Positions 35,155 through 44,615 of a stretch of 64,000 nucleotides of DNA are shown here, in pieces (the stretch's first letter is position 1; every line of letters starts with the position of its first letter). Source of the stretch: Myxococcota bacterium (GTDB lineage: Bacteria; Myxococcota_A; UBA9160; UBA4427); NCBI GenBank assembly GCA_028823175.1, contig JAPKBZ010000001.1, positions 32,350-96,349 of the forward strand, written 5' to 3'. Both the position numbers and the translations under genes were made by a program. The notes below the pieces were generated by a model that was not told the DNA's origin, did not search any database, and saw only the letters and a program-made list of their open reading frames with translations.

Positions 35155-37389
35155 TTAGCTTTCACGCTGTCCAACAAAAATGGGTGAAGACCAAGCTCTT
35201 TGCTCGGTCTCTGCCAGACAGTCCTCTGAATCGGGAAGGCTGGAGCAGGCGCTGATCTTGGTGCAGCGCTCATCCTCCGAATCCTCGCAACCGAGGGGGT
35301 CGGCTCCGATGGCCATGCTTCCCTCCTCGATGGCGCGGATATAATAAAGTGCGTCCCGTCCGGATCGTTCAAAATCAGGGTCCGTGAAGGCAACCTGGCA
35401 GCCCTCGGTTCCTCCTGGGCAGGGGAAGACCTGCCAGGGGTCGTCCACCAGGGCACTGATTTCCTCTTGTGCATTTCTCTGGGGCCTAATCCGTACAACT
35501 TCGATGCGGCTGATCGCTCGCCGTCGATCGCCCGGGTTGTAGCATTCATCTTGGCAGAGCCGGCTGATGCGATCGGCGTCCATGGCTTTGATGATATCGG
35601 CGGGGCAGCCCGGCTTCTGTTCGAAAGAGCCCACTGCTCTAACCTGAAAAATTGGACTTGTTGCAAGCTCGACTTCACTTCCCATCGGCAGAGAGGCGCC
35701 TCCCGGGGCGTTTAGAATATCGAACCAGAGAAGAATTCTGGGGCCACTGGTTCCGTAGACCTCCCGCCTTTGCAACGCATCCCAGATGTCCTCGCGACTT
35801 CTTCCCTGGGAGTGAACTGCCGCCAGTCCTCCGGTCAGGAAGAACGACGCCCCGCGTTCGGTTTCGAAGACCGAAAATATTTCAGATGTATAGGTCGGGT
35901 CCATCGGCTCTGCAGCTGATACAGGCTCGCGTTTATCTTCGGCACCAAGCGGTGTGTCTACGAAATTCGCGAAGCGAGCCTCGGTAAATTCATCGCGTGC
36001 CACCTCCTTATAACCCGTGCCGGGTCGAGCGGAATGGTTGTCGCTCGAGGCGATGACGCCGAATCGAAACTGGGCGGCACCTCCCTCCACATCATCCCGG
36101 CCGAGTGCAAGAATATATTGGGCGGTGCTGCGCGGTCTTAGGTTGAAGGCGGGTTGAAAACAATCCCGACACTGGCCCGCGTCTTGCCAGTCGGCAACTG
36201 TCGTTCCGGGAACCGTCGTCGGGCCACCATTGCGCTTAGCATCTACGAAAAACTGGCGCGCCTCGATGGCTCTTTCTTCACAAGTGGCGATATCCGTGCC
36301 CTCCGCCCGGCATCTTTCTTCGATGATCTCGCCGGCTCGCCAGCAGGCGGGGAGGTAGTTGTTGTTGGGCGCGGGGCAACTTCGGGTTCCATCAGCGGCA
36401 ATGCTGATTTCACTCAAGGGCCGATACTCCTCAGAGTTTCCGTGCCCGGAGTAGATCTCGATGATCCGCTGCCATTTCGGGTCATGCTGTTCGGGGGTCA
36501 GTTGCTTGTCCCAGGAAGAACCCGGTGGAGTATAGAACCCCCAGGCCGTCCCATGCGGGATGACAATGGCAGCGTGACCCCAGTCGTCGAGCTTGTCGAA
36601 GAGTTCCGCTGGCGTGGGGGCTGCTTCAATGCAATCGCTAGGAAGGTCGCGAACCGGGATTCCGTCAGGGCATCGAGGGATCCCCGAAATTTCCGCTGTA
36701 TATTCCACCAACTCGTCCCCGCCCCCCGAAGAGGTCGCCAGGGCGTAGAGGCCCATCAAGAACGGAGAGGGCATGGCGTCTTCCATATCCGGGGCTCCGG
36801 GAGGCAGGCCCGCCGTGATGGGGCGCGTCGGAATCGCTCCGTCCTCAAGGTCGCGAAGGACGACATTCTTATGACCCCAGTGCTCTTCGGGAGTCGGGCC
36901 GACCTGGGTCCACTCCCAGCCCAGGAAACTGACCAGGTCGGGGTTCGTTTCGTCGCCGCTGACATCATTGCATTCCCGGATCGACTCGACGGTCTCGGCC
37001 CAACGACGGGGGGTAAGGGTGATGCCATGGTCGTTGATCGACCAAAAGTCGAGGGCCGAGCAATGCCGCGCGTAATCACAAGCATCGGCTACGGGATGGG
37101 CTCCCTCTCCGCCCGCCATGGGAAGGCTCAGCTGAAAAGCATCGAAGGAGAACGTGGTATGAACGTGCAAATCACCAAAGAGGATTTGTTTGGGTGTGGC
37201 GACTCCGATCGTTCGCGCGGCCTCGCTGACTTTTTGGCCGCGAAGGGCAACGCTTTCTGGGCTCTGGGAGAGAGCCTCGGGGGAACCGGCCCTGGGAGTC
37301 GGCACGAAAGCGCCCTTTCCGGAGGCGTAGATAATGCCGAGAGCCAAGACGACGAGTATGAGGCCATACCATTTTGATCGAGATAGCAT
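35155..37389 (-). CDS. Second DUF3604 protein, PHP-like fold, exported or anchored
   Basis: 744 residues. An N-terminal hydrophobic helix (WYGLILVVLALGIIYASG) acts as signal or anchor. The core repeats the landmarks of the protein at 4805-7072: FGDLHVHTTFSFDAFQLSLP, LDFWSINDHG, LVSFLGWEWTQ, YSGHGNSEEY, FGVIASSDNHSARPGTGYKE and GTSGPRILLWFDIL. The two are clear paralogues. It lies 40 bp downstream of the GT92 gene on the same strand and probably shares a transcript with it and the MFS gene. The family function is unproven. Location suggests action on an extracellular or periplasmic substrate. Confidence 0.9.
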   Translation of the reverse strand: MLSRSKWYGLILVVLALGIIYASGKGAFVPTPRAGSPEALSQSPESVALRGQKVSEAARTIGVATPKQILFGDLHVHTTFSFDAFQLSLPMAGGEGAHPVADACDYARHCSALDFWSINDHGITLTPRRWAETVESIRECNDVSGDETNPDLVSFLGWEWTQVGPTPEEHWGHKNVVLRDLEDGAIPTRPITAGLPPGAPDMEDAMPSPFLMGLYALATSSGGGDELVEYTAEISGIPRCPDGIPVRDLPSDCIEAAPTPAELFDKLDDWGHAAIVIPHGTAWGFYTPPGSSWDKQLTPEQHDPKWQRIIEIYSGHGNSEEYRPLSEISIAADGTRSCPAPNNNYLPACWRAGEIIEERCRAEGTDIATCEERAIEARQFFVDAKRNGGPTTVPGTTVADWQDAGQCRDCFQPAFNLRPRSTAQYILALGRDDVEGGAAQFRFGVIASSDNHSARPGTGYKEVARDEFTEARFANFVDTPLGAEDKREPVSAAEPMDPTYTSEIFSVFETERGASFFLTGGLAAVHSQGRSREDIWDALQRREVYGTSGPRILLWFDILNAPGGASLPMGSEVELATSPIFQVRAVGSFEQKPGCPADIIKAMDADRISRLCQDECYNPGDRRRAISRIEVVRIRPQRNAQEEISALVDDPWQVFPCPGGTEGCQVAFTDPDFERSGRDALYYIRAIEEGSMAIGADPLGCEDSEDERCTKISACSSLPDSEDCLAETEQRAWSSPIFVGQRES

Positions 37390-37429
37390 TGGTTTCTTTA
37401 AGACTCCAAGCGGTAAAAGACAGCCTTGA

Positions 37430-38236
37430 TCAGCGAGGCGCCGCCGAGAGGCGCTTTTTCAGTTCAGGAAGAAAACGGAGCATGCCATCATCAGAGGTGG
37501 CATTGAGTCCATCGTTTTGCCGATTGAACTGCTCTTCGGACACCGGTCGGGTCTGCATCATGTTTTGCCGGAGCAGACATTCCTCAAGAGATTTCGTGTA
37601 GTAGTGGTTGACGCGCATGTCGGAGACGTCGCTCTCTTTGACAGTTCGCCCCAAGCTCAATGGCCGATAGTGCCAACTATGGGCACTACTGGAGTAGGCG
37701 TTCTTGGTGAGGTAGGCGCCCCGCGCAAGATCTTTGTGATCTGAGTTCTCGGACTCTCGCTGTGTGTAGGACTCGATCACAAGTCCGGGTGGTCTTTTCA
37801 TGTGACCAGAAAAACCGAAATCGATGCGGGGGATACGAATGCCGCGGATCCTGGGGTCTTCGGTGTAGCGGGCGATGATCGCGCGTAGATCCTCGTCCTC
37901 GAGTGGAACCAGGAACTCGTCGATATCGATCTTCATTATCCACTCGGACTGATCGCGGTAGTTTTGGGCGGCGTGACCAAAGGCGAGATGATTCTTGTCC
38001 TGCGCGAAAAAATGAGTGGGGCGATCATGCTTTGAGCCATCGAAGTGGAGCCAGGGGTGCCGAGTTACGATGCCGAGTTCGACATAAGGCTGAAGAATCC
38101 TTTGGGCGTCCTCTCCGCCATCGTTGTCGTAGAGGTAGAAATGATCGACACCTACTATTCGGTGGTATTCGATCCACTCACGAAGGTAGGGGTTCTCGTG
38201 CTTAAAAATTGCGGCGATGGTCAGTCGATACTTCAT
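37430..38236 (-). CDS. Glycosyltransferase family 92-like protein
   Basis: 268 residues. LTIAAIFKHENPYLREWIEY and GVDHFYLYDNDGGED are the hallmark start of GT92/GT2-related enzymes. The nucleotide-sugar metal site is MKIDIDEFLVPL (DxD), and NHYYTKSLEE near the end is also family-typical. It is soluble, probably cytoplasmic. It transfers a sugar, possibly galactose by family precedent, to an unknown acceptor. It sits between the MFS symporter and DUF3604 genes on one strand. Confidence 0.87.
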   Translation of the reverse strand: MKYRLTIAAIFKHENPYLREWIEYHRIVGVDHFYLYDNDGGEDAQRILQPYVELGIVTRHPWLHFDGSKHDRPTHFFAQDKNHLAFGHAAQNYRDQSEWIMKIDIDEFLVPLEDEDLRAIIARYTEDPRIRGIRIPRIDFGFSGHMKRPPGLVIESYTQRESENSDHKDLARGAYLTKNAYSSSAHSWHYRPLSLGRTVKESDVSDMRVNHYYTKSLEECLLRQNMMQTRPVSEEQFNRQNDGLNATSDDGMLRFLPELKKRLSAAPR

Positions 38237-38330
38237 AGATTTAAAAAGCTAGCATAGGCGCTGCCATTTCAGAGAGTTCGCTGTGATGAGCGCCTTGGTT
38301 CTTCGGGTAGCTTGCGAACGAATTCAGAGG

Positions 38331-39803
38331 CTAGGGCTGATCATCTGAGGCGTAGCCGAGTTGGCGAACCCGCTTCTCGTGATCTGATCTTGTGATCGTA
38401 TATTTTGAGATCAGGTACGTGGAAATAACGGGCAGGGTCATGCCGAGGATTAGATGAGCAGTCGCTAGTTTGATCATGGGTTCCTGCATCGATTCGATAC
38501 TTGGGTTGGGGACGTCGAAGCCGAAAGTCGAAAGAATGATGCCGGTGATCAGCACCCCCCCCGCACTCATAGTTTTTTGAGCGAGTGCGGGGCCAGCATT
38601 GAGCAACCCCTCGCTTCGCCGCCCGGTCTCCGCCTGACTTTCCTCGACGATGTCCGCCACCATAGATCCGATGAGAATGAAACCAGTCGTTGCGAGCACA
38701 ATCATGGTGCAACTGTGGAGAAGCATCGTCCACCAGAGGAAATCCGTTCCGTTGGCGGGAAATGTTGAGAACGAAACCATGCTGTCCATGAGCCGAAGGC
38801 CGACAGGGAGGGGACCGAGTACGACGCTTGCGGAAAAGAGTCGGACAGCAAGTTTCTTCTTCTCTCGACCTTTCGAAACTACGCTGGCCGAAAATCCGCA
38901 AATGATCGCGACGAACGCCTGGGCGATTGGAAAAGAGCTGATTTCTTGGGGGACCCACTGCCAGAAGTAGATGTTGTAGTAGTGGTCCGTCCCAGACTGG
39001 AGTCCGATAAAAAGCGCGAAAACCAAGCCGGAGAGAAAGACGACCAGCCAGGATCTATTCGAGAGAGTCTCAAGGATTTCGTTGAGAATCTTGCGAACTT
39101 CGATTCGTTCGGTTTTATCCGGAACATGCAGGTAAGGAATCTGGGAATGGAGTCCGATGGTAGAGATCAGGCCTGAGACGAAAATGACTAAGGCAGAGAT
39201 TACGGCCAGATGCGCGTAGCCCTCTGGATTGAGGAGCGCCCGGGATCGAGAATATTCTGGGGATTCCGGAAAGAGAAGTCCGAGAGCTACTGCTGCGATA
39301 CCCGCCCCCCCCAGCCAGCCGAAAGCTGTAGAGATACCCATCATAAGAGTTCGCTGGTCGTAATCTTTGGTGAGTTCCGGCCCGAGCGCGTTCCTTGGAA
39401 CGTCGTAGAAAGTCATGGAAACCCGCACAGCCACCGAAAAAAAGAGCAGGCGGAAGAAAAGCTCAGACTGGGTGGGGTCAGGTACGGGCTGAAGAATCCA
39501 GTAGACGGAGGTGGCGAAGGGCAGCAGGCTGACGTAGATGAATGGGTGTCGCCGACCCCAGCGAGTTCGAACCCGATCCGACCAGGCTCCCACCAGGGGA
39601 TCAGTAACGGCGTCGAAAACCAGGGCTATGGCCAGGGCGAGTCCCGCGAGGTAGGGCTTCATCCCCAGGACCTGGTTGTAGTAGAGCATCAGCCAAGAGC
39701 CGAAAATTATATTCTTTGTGCCTACTGCTACGGAGCCGGTACCGAACGCAAATAGGGTTCCTAAGCGCGCGCGTTCCGTATTTCTTTCTGTCCGTCGATC
39801 CAC
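38331..39803 (-). CDS. MFS sugar:cation symporter, GPH (MelB-like) type
   Basis: 490 residues, about twelve helices. LVFDAVTDPLVGAWSDRVRT with RWGRRHPFIYVSLLPFA is the GPH-family helix 2-3 signature, followed by VRVSMTFYDVPRNALGPELT. The family couples uptake of disaccharides, glucuronides or related sugars to sodium or proton movement. It begins a minus-strand group with GT92 and DUF3604. It could import a sugar acid consistent with the uronate theme elsewhere, which is inference. Confidence 0.9.
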   Translation of the reverse strand: MDRRTERNTERARLGTLFAFGTGSVAVGTKNIIFGSWLMLYYNQVLGMKPYLAGLALAIALVFDAVTDPLVGAWSDRVRTRWGRRHPFIYVSLLPFATSVYWILQPVPDPTQSELFFRLLFFSVAVRVSMTFYDVPRNALGPELTKDYDQRTLMMGISTAFGWLGGAGIAAVALGLLFPESPEYSRSRALLNPEGYAHLAVISALVIFVSGLISTIGLHSQIPYLHVPDKTERIEVRKILNEILETLSNRSWLVVFLSGLVFALFIGLQSGTDHYYNIYFWQWVPQEISSFPIAQAFVAIICGFSASVVSKGREKKKLAVRLFSASVVLGPLPVGLRLMDSMVSFSTFPANGTDFLWWTMLLHSCTMIVLATTGFILIGSMVADIVEESQAETGRRSEGLLNAGPALAQKTMSAGGVLITGIILSTFGFDVPNPSIESMQEPMIKLATAHLILGMTLPVISTYLISKYTITRSDHEKRVRQLGYASDDQP

Positions 39804-40106
39804 GCTCTATCGGGTAGCACATGTGGAGGCGTCGGGGCGTGTCCTCCTCATCAGCTCGATTTGTAGTTCCGGTGGGACTCAGGAAGTTTCAGGAATTTGC
39901 ACTTTCGAATGGTTTCCAGCCGACCCGAGTGTTGAATCGGCTTCGCCTCGGTTCTGGTCCTCGGCCCCGCCAGGGCCTCGCCATGCCTTCCCGGAGAGGA
40001 ATTCGGTGAAACCGACCCCGTGGAGGAAACGCAGGATTGCGCTTTCCGATTTTTGGTGCTGATATCGGGATGGTTTTGACTGCCGAGCCGTCGGGGAGAA
40101 GGCGCC
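39804..40106. other. Divergent intergenic region without a supported gene
   Basis: About 300 bp between the MFS gene (minus) and the DUF1330-like gene (plus). Short frames exist on both strands but none has a good start, composition or recognisable sequence. It presumably holds both promoters. GGAGAAGG just before 40107 serves the downstream gene. Confidence 0.5.
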
Positions 40107-40982
40107 GTGAACGAGATGCGTTTGAAGAATTTCATTGAAAGGGATGACGGTAATCGCGTCGGTATCGTCCGCTTTCTCAGGGTAGGCAATGTCAGCCTCC
40201 ACGAGGCCTGGTTCGAGGCCAGCCGTCACTGGATAGAGGACGTGGGAGGGGAGCGAATCTACGCTGGAGCGTTGGACGTTGTCTACGGTAGATCCTTTCT
40301 GAGTTTTGAGAGACTGATTATTGAGGAGTACCCATCTCGGCAGGCTGCAATCGATGTCATCGCGAAATCCGCATCTGATACTGAGATGGGGCTTCGCGCG
40401 AGCTTCGTGATGGCACTGACGCCGAGCTCACGCTTCGTCCATCGCCTGATTTCGGTGTTCGGCATAGTTGTCCGTTTTCTGCGCCCCATCAGAGTTCGCG
40501 AGGTTCCCGAGGTTGACTACCCCAAGAACGTTTCTCTGGATGGCTTGAGTTCGGATCAGGCGCAAATCTCGACTTTTTACCAGTCGGGACAGTGGTCTCC
40601 GTTTACGATGGTCAACCTGAACGGCTTCAAGAGCCGGGCGGAATATCAGATAGATGGAGAGCATGCCCCCGCGAGTGTGTCCTCTGGGGCTGCGGCCTAC
40701 GAGCGGTATGCAAGGAGGGCCGCGATTCAGGTTTTCAGGCGCGGTGGAAACTTCTATTGGATTGCCACACCAGTCGCCGTTCTGGCCGGAGACTCGGATC
40801 ACCCTCTCGCCCGGCAATGGTCGCAGTTCGTCTTGGTCGCCTGGCCTTCACGGATGGCATTCAGACACATGATCGTGGGAGAGAGCTATTCTCGGGGCAC
40901 GAAGCATAGAAGCGCAGGGATTGCTGAATCAATCGTTATTCCAGGCACACCCTTTCCGGGGTTCGACAACAAGGCCATCTAG
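40107..40982 (+). CDS. Protein with two DUF1330-like ferredoxin-fold halves
   Basis: 291 residues from GTG 40107, with ATG 40116 as alternative. Two halves look alike. The first has EAWFEASRHWIEDVGGERIY and ends in a strand LIIEEYPSRQAAIDVI. The second has YERYARRAAIQVFRRGGNFY and ends in FVLVAWPSRMAFRHMI. The Gly-Gly before the second strand and the (E/A)-(Y/W)-PSR-x-A strand are characteristic of DUF1330/dimeric alpha-beta barrel proteins. The two halves could form an intramolecular barrel. No enzymatic role is known. It is a single gene with no obvious partner. Confidence 0.6.
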   Translation: MNEMRLKNFIERDDGNRVGIVRFLRVGNVSLHEAWFEASRHWIEDVGGERIYAGALDVVYGRSFLSFERLIIEEYPSRQAAIDVIAKSASDTEMGLRASFVMALTPSSRFVHRLISVFGIVVRFLRPIRVREVPEVDYPKNVSLDGLSSDQAQISTFYQSGQWSPFTMVNLNGFKSRAEYQIDGEHAPASVSSGAAAYERYARRAAIQVFRRGGNFYWIATPVAVLAGDSDHPLARQWSQFVLVAWPSRMAFRHMIVGESYSRGTKHRSAGIAESIVIPGTPFPGFDNKAI

Positions 40983-41350
40983 GGAGCGGAAGCTCGAGCG
41001 ATCGCGGCTCTCGACATCATCGACTCGTGTCGCGGGAACGCCCCCTTCGTCTATTCCCTAGGGAAGAAAACCGTATTCTCAATTTCTCTCGGGGGCGCAG
41101 ACCTGCGGATCCGCGATGCCCTTGATTGGGTTGACTGAGGTTCGAAACCGACGGTAGGAAAAGAGATGGGGTGGTGGCTCCTGTCTGGGCTCAGAACTTA
41201 GGTTTCGCGCGCGAGTATGCGCCCGAGGGTCAGAACTCCCTTGGTCCCGACTGGCTGGGCCGTTATGGATTTCTCCTAATTCAGAGATCCGCTACCTTGG
41301 GGCCAGCGTCGGGGTATCCGTGCCGTATTCCCCGACGAGGAGGTTCGTTC
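40983..41350. other. Leader region of the second hybrid kinase, no supported gene
   Basis: The kinase frame stays open back to 41171, but that extension has no hydrophobic segment or recognisable sequence and lacks a ribosome site. GAGGAGG at 41337-41343 lies 7 nt before TTG 41351 and decides the start. Nothing else is evident in this stretch. Confidence 0.6.
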
Positions 41351-42895
41351 TTGGGCTTTGAGATCATTCTCGTTGGGTTGGGGGTAGGGGTCTTCCTGCT
41401 ATCGCTCGTGAATTTTCGGCTTGTTTACTCCATCTCGAAAGATTTTCGAAAGAGCTGGCACTGGGCTCTTCTGGCCCTCATGATTTTAGGGTTTCTTGGG
41501 GGCTACCTGGTATTTTTTAGCTACCTGCTGGAAGTGGAGGAGGCCAACTTCAACGACCTGTTGGTGTCGATTATCTTTTTCGGCGGATCGCTATTCGTCT
41601 TTGTGTGCTCGAAGCTTTTCCTATCGACCGCGGCAGATATGACCGGAGCGCTTCGGGCGGCCGCGGAAGCCGCGGAAGCCGTTCGGCTTTCGGCTTTGGA
41701 GCAGAGCCGCCTGGAAGACAGGGCCGTTGCCGGTCAGAGGCTGGAAGGAATCGGGCTCTTGGCCTCCGGGATAGCGCATGATTTCAATAATCTTTTGGTC
41801 GGTATTCTCGGGAATTCGAGCTATGCCCGGCGCTTGGGTCCAGATGAAGTTTCTGATTTTCGCGAAGCCTTGGAAGATGTCGAAGAAGCTGCTGAGCGAG
41901 CAGCAATTCTGACCCAGCAACTGAGCGCCTACTGCGGTCACGGATCCGCCCATCTCGAAAGAATAGATCTTTCGGAGATGATCGACGGCACGCTGGGCTT
42001 GATGCGTTCGTCCATAAACTCCAAAGTGACGGTCAACTTGGATCTTGCAAAGGACCTTCCTGCGGTTTGGGGTGATTCCGGGCGCTTTCGGCAGTTGATT
42101 ATGAATCTAGTCCGCAATGGGCTCGAGGCGATGCTCCCGGAAGGAGGAGAGCTCGTAGTGCGGGCTGGCGTTGTGACTCTGCCCGAATCCGAGAGCAATC
42201 AACCGGATCCAGTAGACGCCCTAGAGCCAGGCGTCTACGTTTCTTTTTCGGTCAAGGATCAGGGCATCGGGATCTCGGATATTGATAGAAGTCATGTGTT
42301 CGACCCCTTCTATTCGACCAAGGGAATGGGGCGTGGACTCGGGCTTTCGGCTGCTCAGGGAATAGTATCGAGCCACGGCGGAAAATTGACCCTGGAAAGC
42401 GTTTTCGGAACGGGGACAACGGTCAGGGTTCTGTTGCCCAAGGCCCCTGAAGAAGTCGAGGAACTCGATTCGTTCGCCGAGGCGCGCTCCAATTTAGTTG
42501 GCGCCGGAAGAATCCTTGTGATCGATGACGAGCTGATCGTATTGGACACAATCAGGAGGGGTCTTCAGCATGCGGGTTACGCTGTAGATACGGCGGTGAC
42601 AATCTCGGAACTCGAGAAGTTTTTGGAATGGCACGGGAGTGATTACTCGGCGGTTATTCTTGATATTATGATGCCGGATATTAATTTCGTGGAGACATTT
42701 GAAGACCTTCGCTTACGCCTTCCTGGCATAGCGATCCTTATCTCGAGCGGTCATTCCGATATTAACCTGAGCGAGACGGTCAAGGGCGCGAAGAACGTCG
42801 CCTTTCTGACCAAGCCCTATCGAGTCGAGGCTTTGATTCGGGCAGTCGAGGGACTTGGAGTCCTGCCCGGAGGGGGCGAGAGTTCCGTCAGTTGA
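41351..42895 (+). CDS. Hybrid sensor histidine kinase, three-helix input domain, TTG start
   Basis: 514 residues from TTG 41351, chosen for its GAGGAGG site. Three membrane helices lie at about residues 5-28, 37-60 and 68-92, with short loops and no extracytoplasmic domain. A coiled linker leads to His143 in ASGIAHDFNNLLVGIL. The HATPase follows with FSVKDQGIGISD and GMGRGLGLSAAQGIVSSHGG. The C-terminal receiver has IDDE, phosphorylatable Asp in VILDIMMPD and Lys in FLTKPY. Kinase core and receiver resemble the kinase at 2256-4808. Signal and output are unknown. The adjacent GT2 gene starts 158 bp downstream. Confidence 0.88.
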   Translation: MGFEIILVGLGVGVFLLSLVNFRLVYSISKDFRKSWHWALLALMILGFLGGYLVFFSYLLEVEEANFNDLLVSIIFFGGSLFVFVCSKLFLSTAADMTGALRAAAEAAEAVRLSALEQSRLEDRAVAGQRLEGIGLLASGIAHDFNNLLVGILGNSSYARRLGPDEVSDFREALEDVEEAAERAAILTQQLSAYCGHGSAHLERIDLSEMIDGTLGLMRSSINSKVTVNLDLAKDLPAVWGDSGRFRQLIMNLVRNGLEAMLPEGGELVVRAGVVTLPESESNQPDPVDALEPGVYVSFSVKDQGIGISDIDRSHVFDPFYSTKGMGRGLGLSAAQGIVSSHGGKLTLESVFGTGTTVRVLLPKAPEEVEELDSFAEARSNLVGAGRILVIDDELIVLDTIRRGLQHAGYAVDTAVTISELEKFLEWHGSDYSAVILDIMMPDINFVETFEDLRLRLPGIAILISSGHSDINLSETVKGAKNVAFLTKPYRVEALIRAVEGLGVLPGGGESSVS

Positions 42896-43053
42896 GGGCG
42901 TGCGTCTCTCTGCCGCCGGGATCAGCCTCCGTGCTATTCTTGGGGAGTCCAGGATTTCAGTCGGGAATTCTGGAAAGCTGCGATGCAGATCTTTGCACCG
43001 CTCCCCCTAAGCAAAGCTGCCCAGCTAGATACCGGCAAAGAGGTCTGTAGGGA

Positions 43054-43791
43054 ATGGTCATCATTGCACTACCCGCCTACAACGAGTCTGAGACTCTGCC
43101 GTTCCTGCTCGCGGCCATCCGCCAGTCGATGCAGGAAAACAAGATCGACTATCGCGTCGTCGTCGTGAATGATGGGAGCGCGGACGATACGTCTTCCGTA
43201 GTGACCACACTCGCAGGTGAAATGCCCATCGAACTGATTGAGCATTCCGAAAATTTGGGCCTGGGAGAAGCTATCCGAACAGGGCTTCTGTCAGCACTGG
43301 AGGGAGCAGAGCCCCACGACATCATCGTAACGATGGATTCGGATAATACCCAGACACCTGGACTGATCGCCCGAATGGTGAGAGGGATCCGAGAGGGCAA
43401 TGACGTAGTCATTGCGTCGCGCTATCGCCAGGGAGCAAATATTCGTGGTGTTCCTCGCTATCGTCGTTTTTTGAGCTTCGGCGCCCGAGTGGTTTTCGGT
43501 CTCCTCTTCCCGACGCCGAACGTACGAGATTTTACCTGTGGGTTTCGGGCCTACCGGGCCGAAGTGCTCTCCCGGGCCTTCGAGCAATACGGCGATGGAT
43601 TCGTGGCCCAGAGTGGTTTTTCGTGCATGGTCGATATCTTGCTGAAACTCCGCCGAATGAATGCAATCATGAGCGAAGTCCCCTTGATCCTTCGCTACGA
43701 CCAAAAATTTGGAGCCAGTAAGATGATCGTGATTCGAACGATCGGAGAAACTCTTCGCCTGGTCGTCTCGAGGCGAAGCGGGCTTGGCTGA
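43054..43791 (+). CDS. Glycosyltransferase family 2 (polyprenyl-phosphate sugar transferase-like)
   Basis: 245 residues. GT-A fold: IALPAYNESETLPFLL, VVVNDGSADDT, ENLGLGEAIRTG, and DxD in VTMDSDNTQTP, then ASRYRQG and FTCGFRAYR. The pattern is that of dolichol/undecaprenyl-phosphate mannosyl- or glucosyltransferases. With no C-terminal membrane helices it would act at the cytoplasmic membrane face. Such products feed GT-C enzymes, and GT-C-like genes are nearby at 44612 and 48394. The stop overlaps the methyltransferase start (TGATG). Confidence 0.92.
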   Translation: MVIIALPAYNESETLPFLLAAIRQSMQENKIDYRVVVVNDGSADDTSSVVTTLAGEMPIELIEHSENLGLGEAIRTGLLSALEGAEPHDIIVTMDSDNTQTPGLIARMVRGIREGNDVVIASRYRQGANIRGVPRYRRFLSFGARVVFGLLFPTPNVRDFTCGFRAYRAEVLSRAFEQYGDGFVAQSGFSCMVDILLKLRRMNAIMSEVPLILRYDQKFGASKMIVIRTIGETLRLVVSRRSGLG

Positions 43792-44615
43792 TGGCAGATA
43801 AGTTGGATGGGGATGCCGTCCCCGAGTATTTCTCTAACCCGGGAACTGTCGAGCGTTGGTGGTCTCCTGACCAAGGGCCGCTTGCGTTTCATTACGATGC
43901 GGAACTGGCAATCCTCGACGATCATCTGGCTGTCTCTCCGGCCTTGCGAGTGATCGATGTAGGAACCGGAAGGGGCCGGTTTGGCCTTTATATGGCGAAG
44001 AAGGGCTGTGAGGTCGTGGCGGTCGATATCAGTCGCGAAATGCTGGAAGTCGCTCGTGGGGCTTCGCAAGAGGCGGGTCTCTCGGAGAAAATACGCTTTC
44101 GTGAAGGAAGCGCCGATGCACTTGAGATCCTCGATGAAGGGAAATTCGATCTCGCTCTTTGCATGGAGTTATTTGATCACTTGCCCGATCTTGAGCGAGC
44201 GCTCGCGTCCATGCGCTCACTGCTTTCGCCGGGCGGCCAATTCGTCTTTACCTACGTGGCGAGTGAGTCCGCCTATGGAATTTTGGGCAACGTCTACCGT
44301 TGGCTACGAAAGCGATTGAATGCCCAGGGGGTCATGATTTCAAGGACCTACTCGCTTCCCGAAATTCGGCGATGCCTAGCCGCGCAGGGTTTCGAACTCG
44401 ATGAATATTTCGGCGTGGGCGTGCTCTGTTTCAATGCCCAGACCCGCCTTTTTCGGGAAGGGTGGCTTTCGCGCTCTATCCTCGCACTTGCGAGAGCTGA
44501 AGCCCGGCGCTGGCCCTATCACCGAAGATCCCCCTGGGCCCGAATGGGAGCGCACGTCGTCGGCATCGCTCGGGCCAAGGGCGAGTCGTCGCCAGCCCCG
44601 AGCGCGGAGAGCTAG
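43791..44615 (+). CDS. Class I SAM-dependent methyltransferase
   Basis: 274 residues. Motif I is VIDVGTGRGRFGLYMA, motif II VVAVDISREML, and ALCMELFDHLPDLERALASM plus LLSPGGQFVFTYVA complete the Rossmann-like fold (UbiE/Methyltransf_11 type). The start codon is coupled to the GT2 gene by a one-base overlap, so it likely methylates a sugar, lipid carrier or small molecule in the same pathway. Substrate unknown. The stop shares CTAG with the stop of the convergent gene. Confidence 0.9.
   Translation: MADKLDGDAVPEYFSNPGTVERWWSPDQGPLAFHYDAELAILDDHLAVSPALRVIDVGTGRGRFGLYMAKKGCEVVAVDISREMLEVARGASQEAGLSEKIRFREGSADALEILDEGKFDLALCMELFDHLPDLERALASMRSLLSPGGQFVFTYVASESAYGILGNVYRWLRKRLNAQGVMISRTYSLPEIRRCLAAQGFELDEYFGVGVLCFNAQTRLFREGWLSRSILALARAEARRWPYHRRSPWARMGAHVVGIARAKGESSPAPSAES

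Noticed and set aside
41145..41165. GGTTCGAAACC, reminiscent of a tRNA T-arm
   Set aside because: No matching acceptor, D or anticodon stems can be formed around it, and no CCA end is present.
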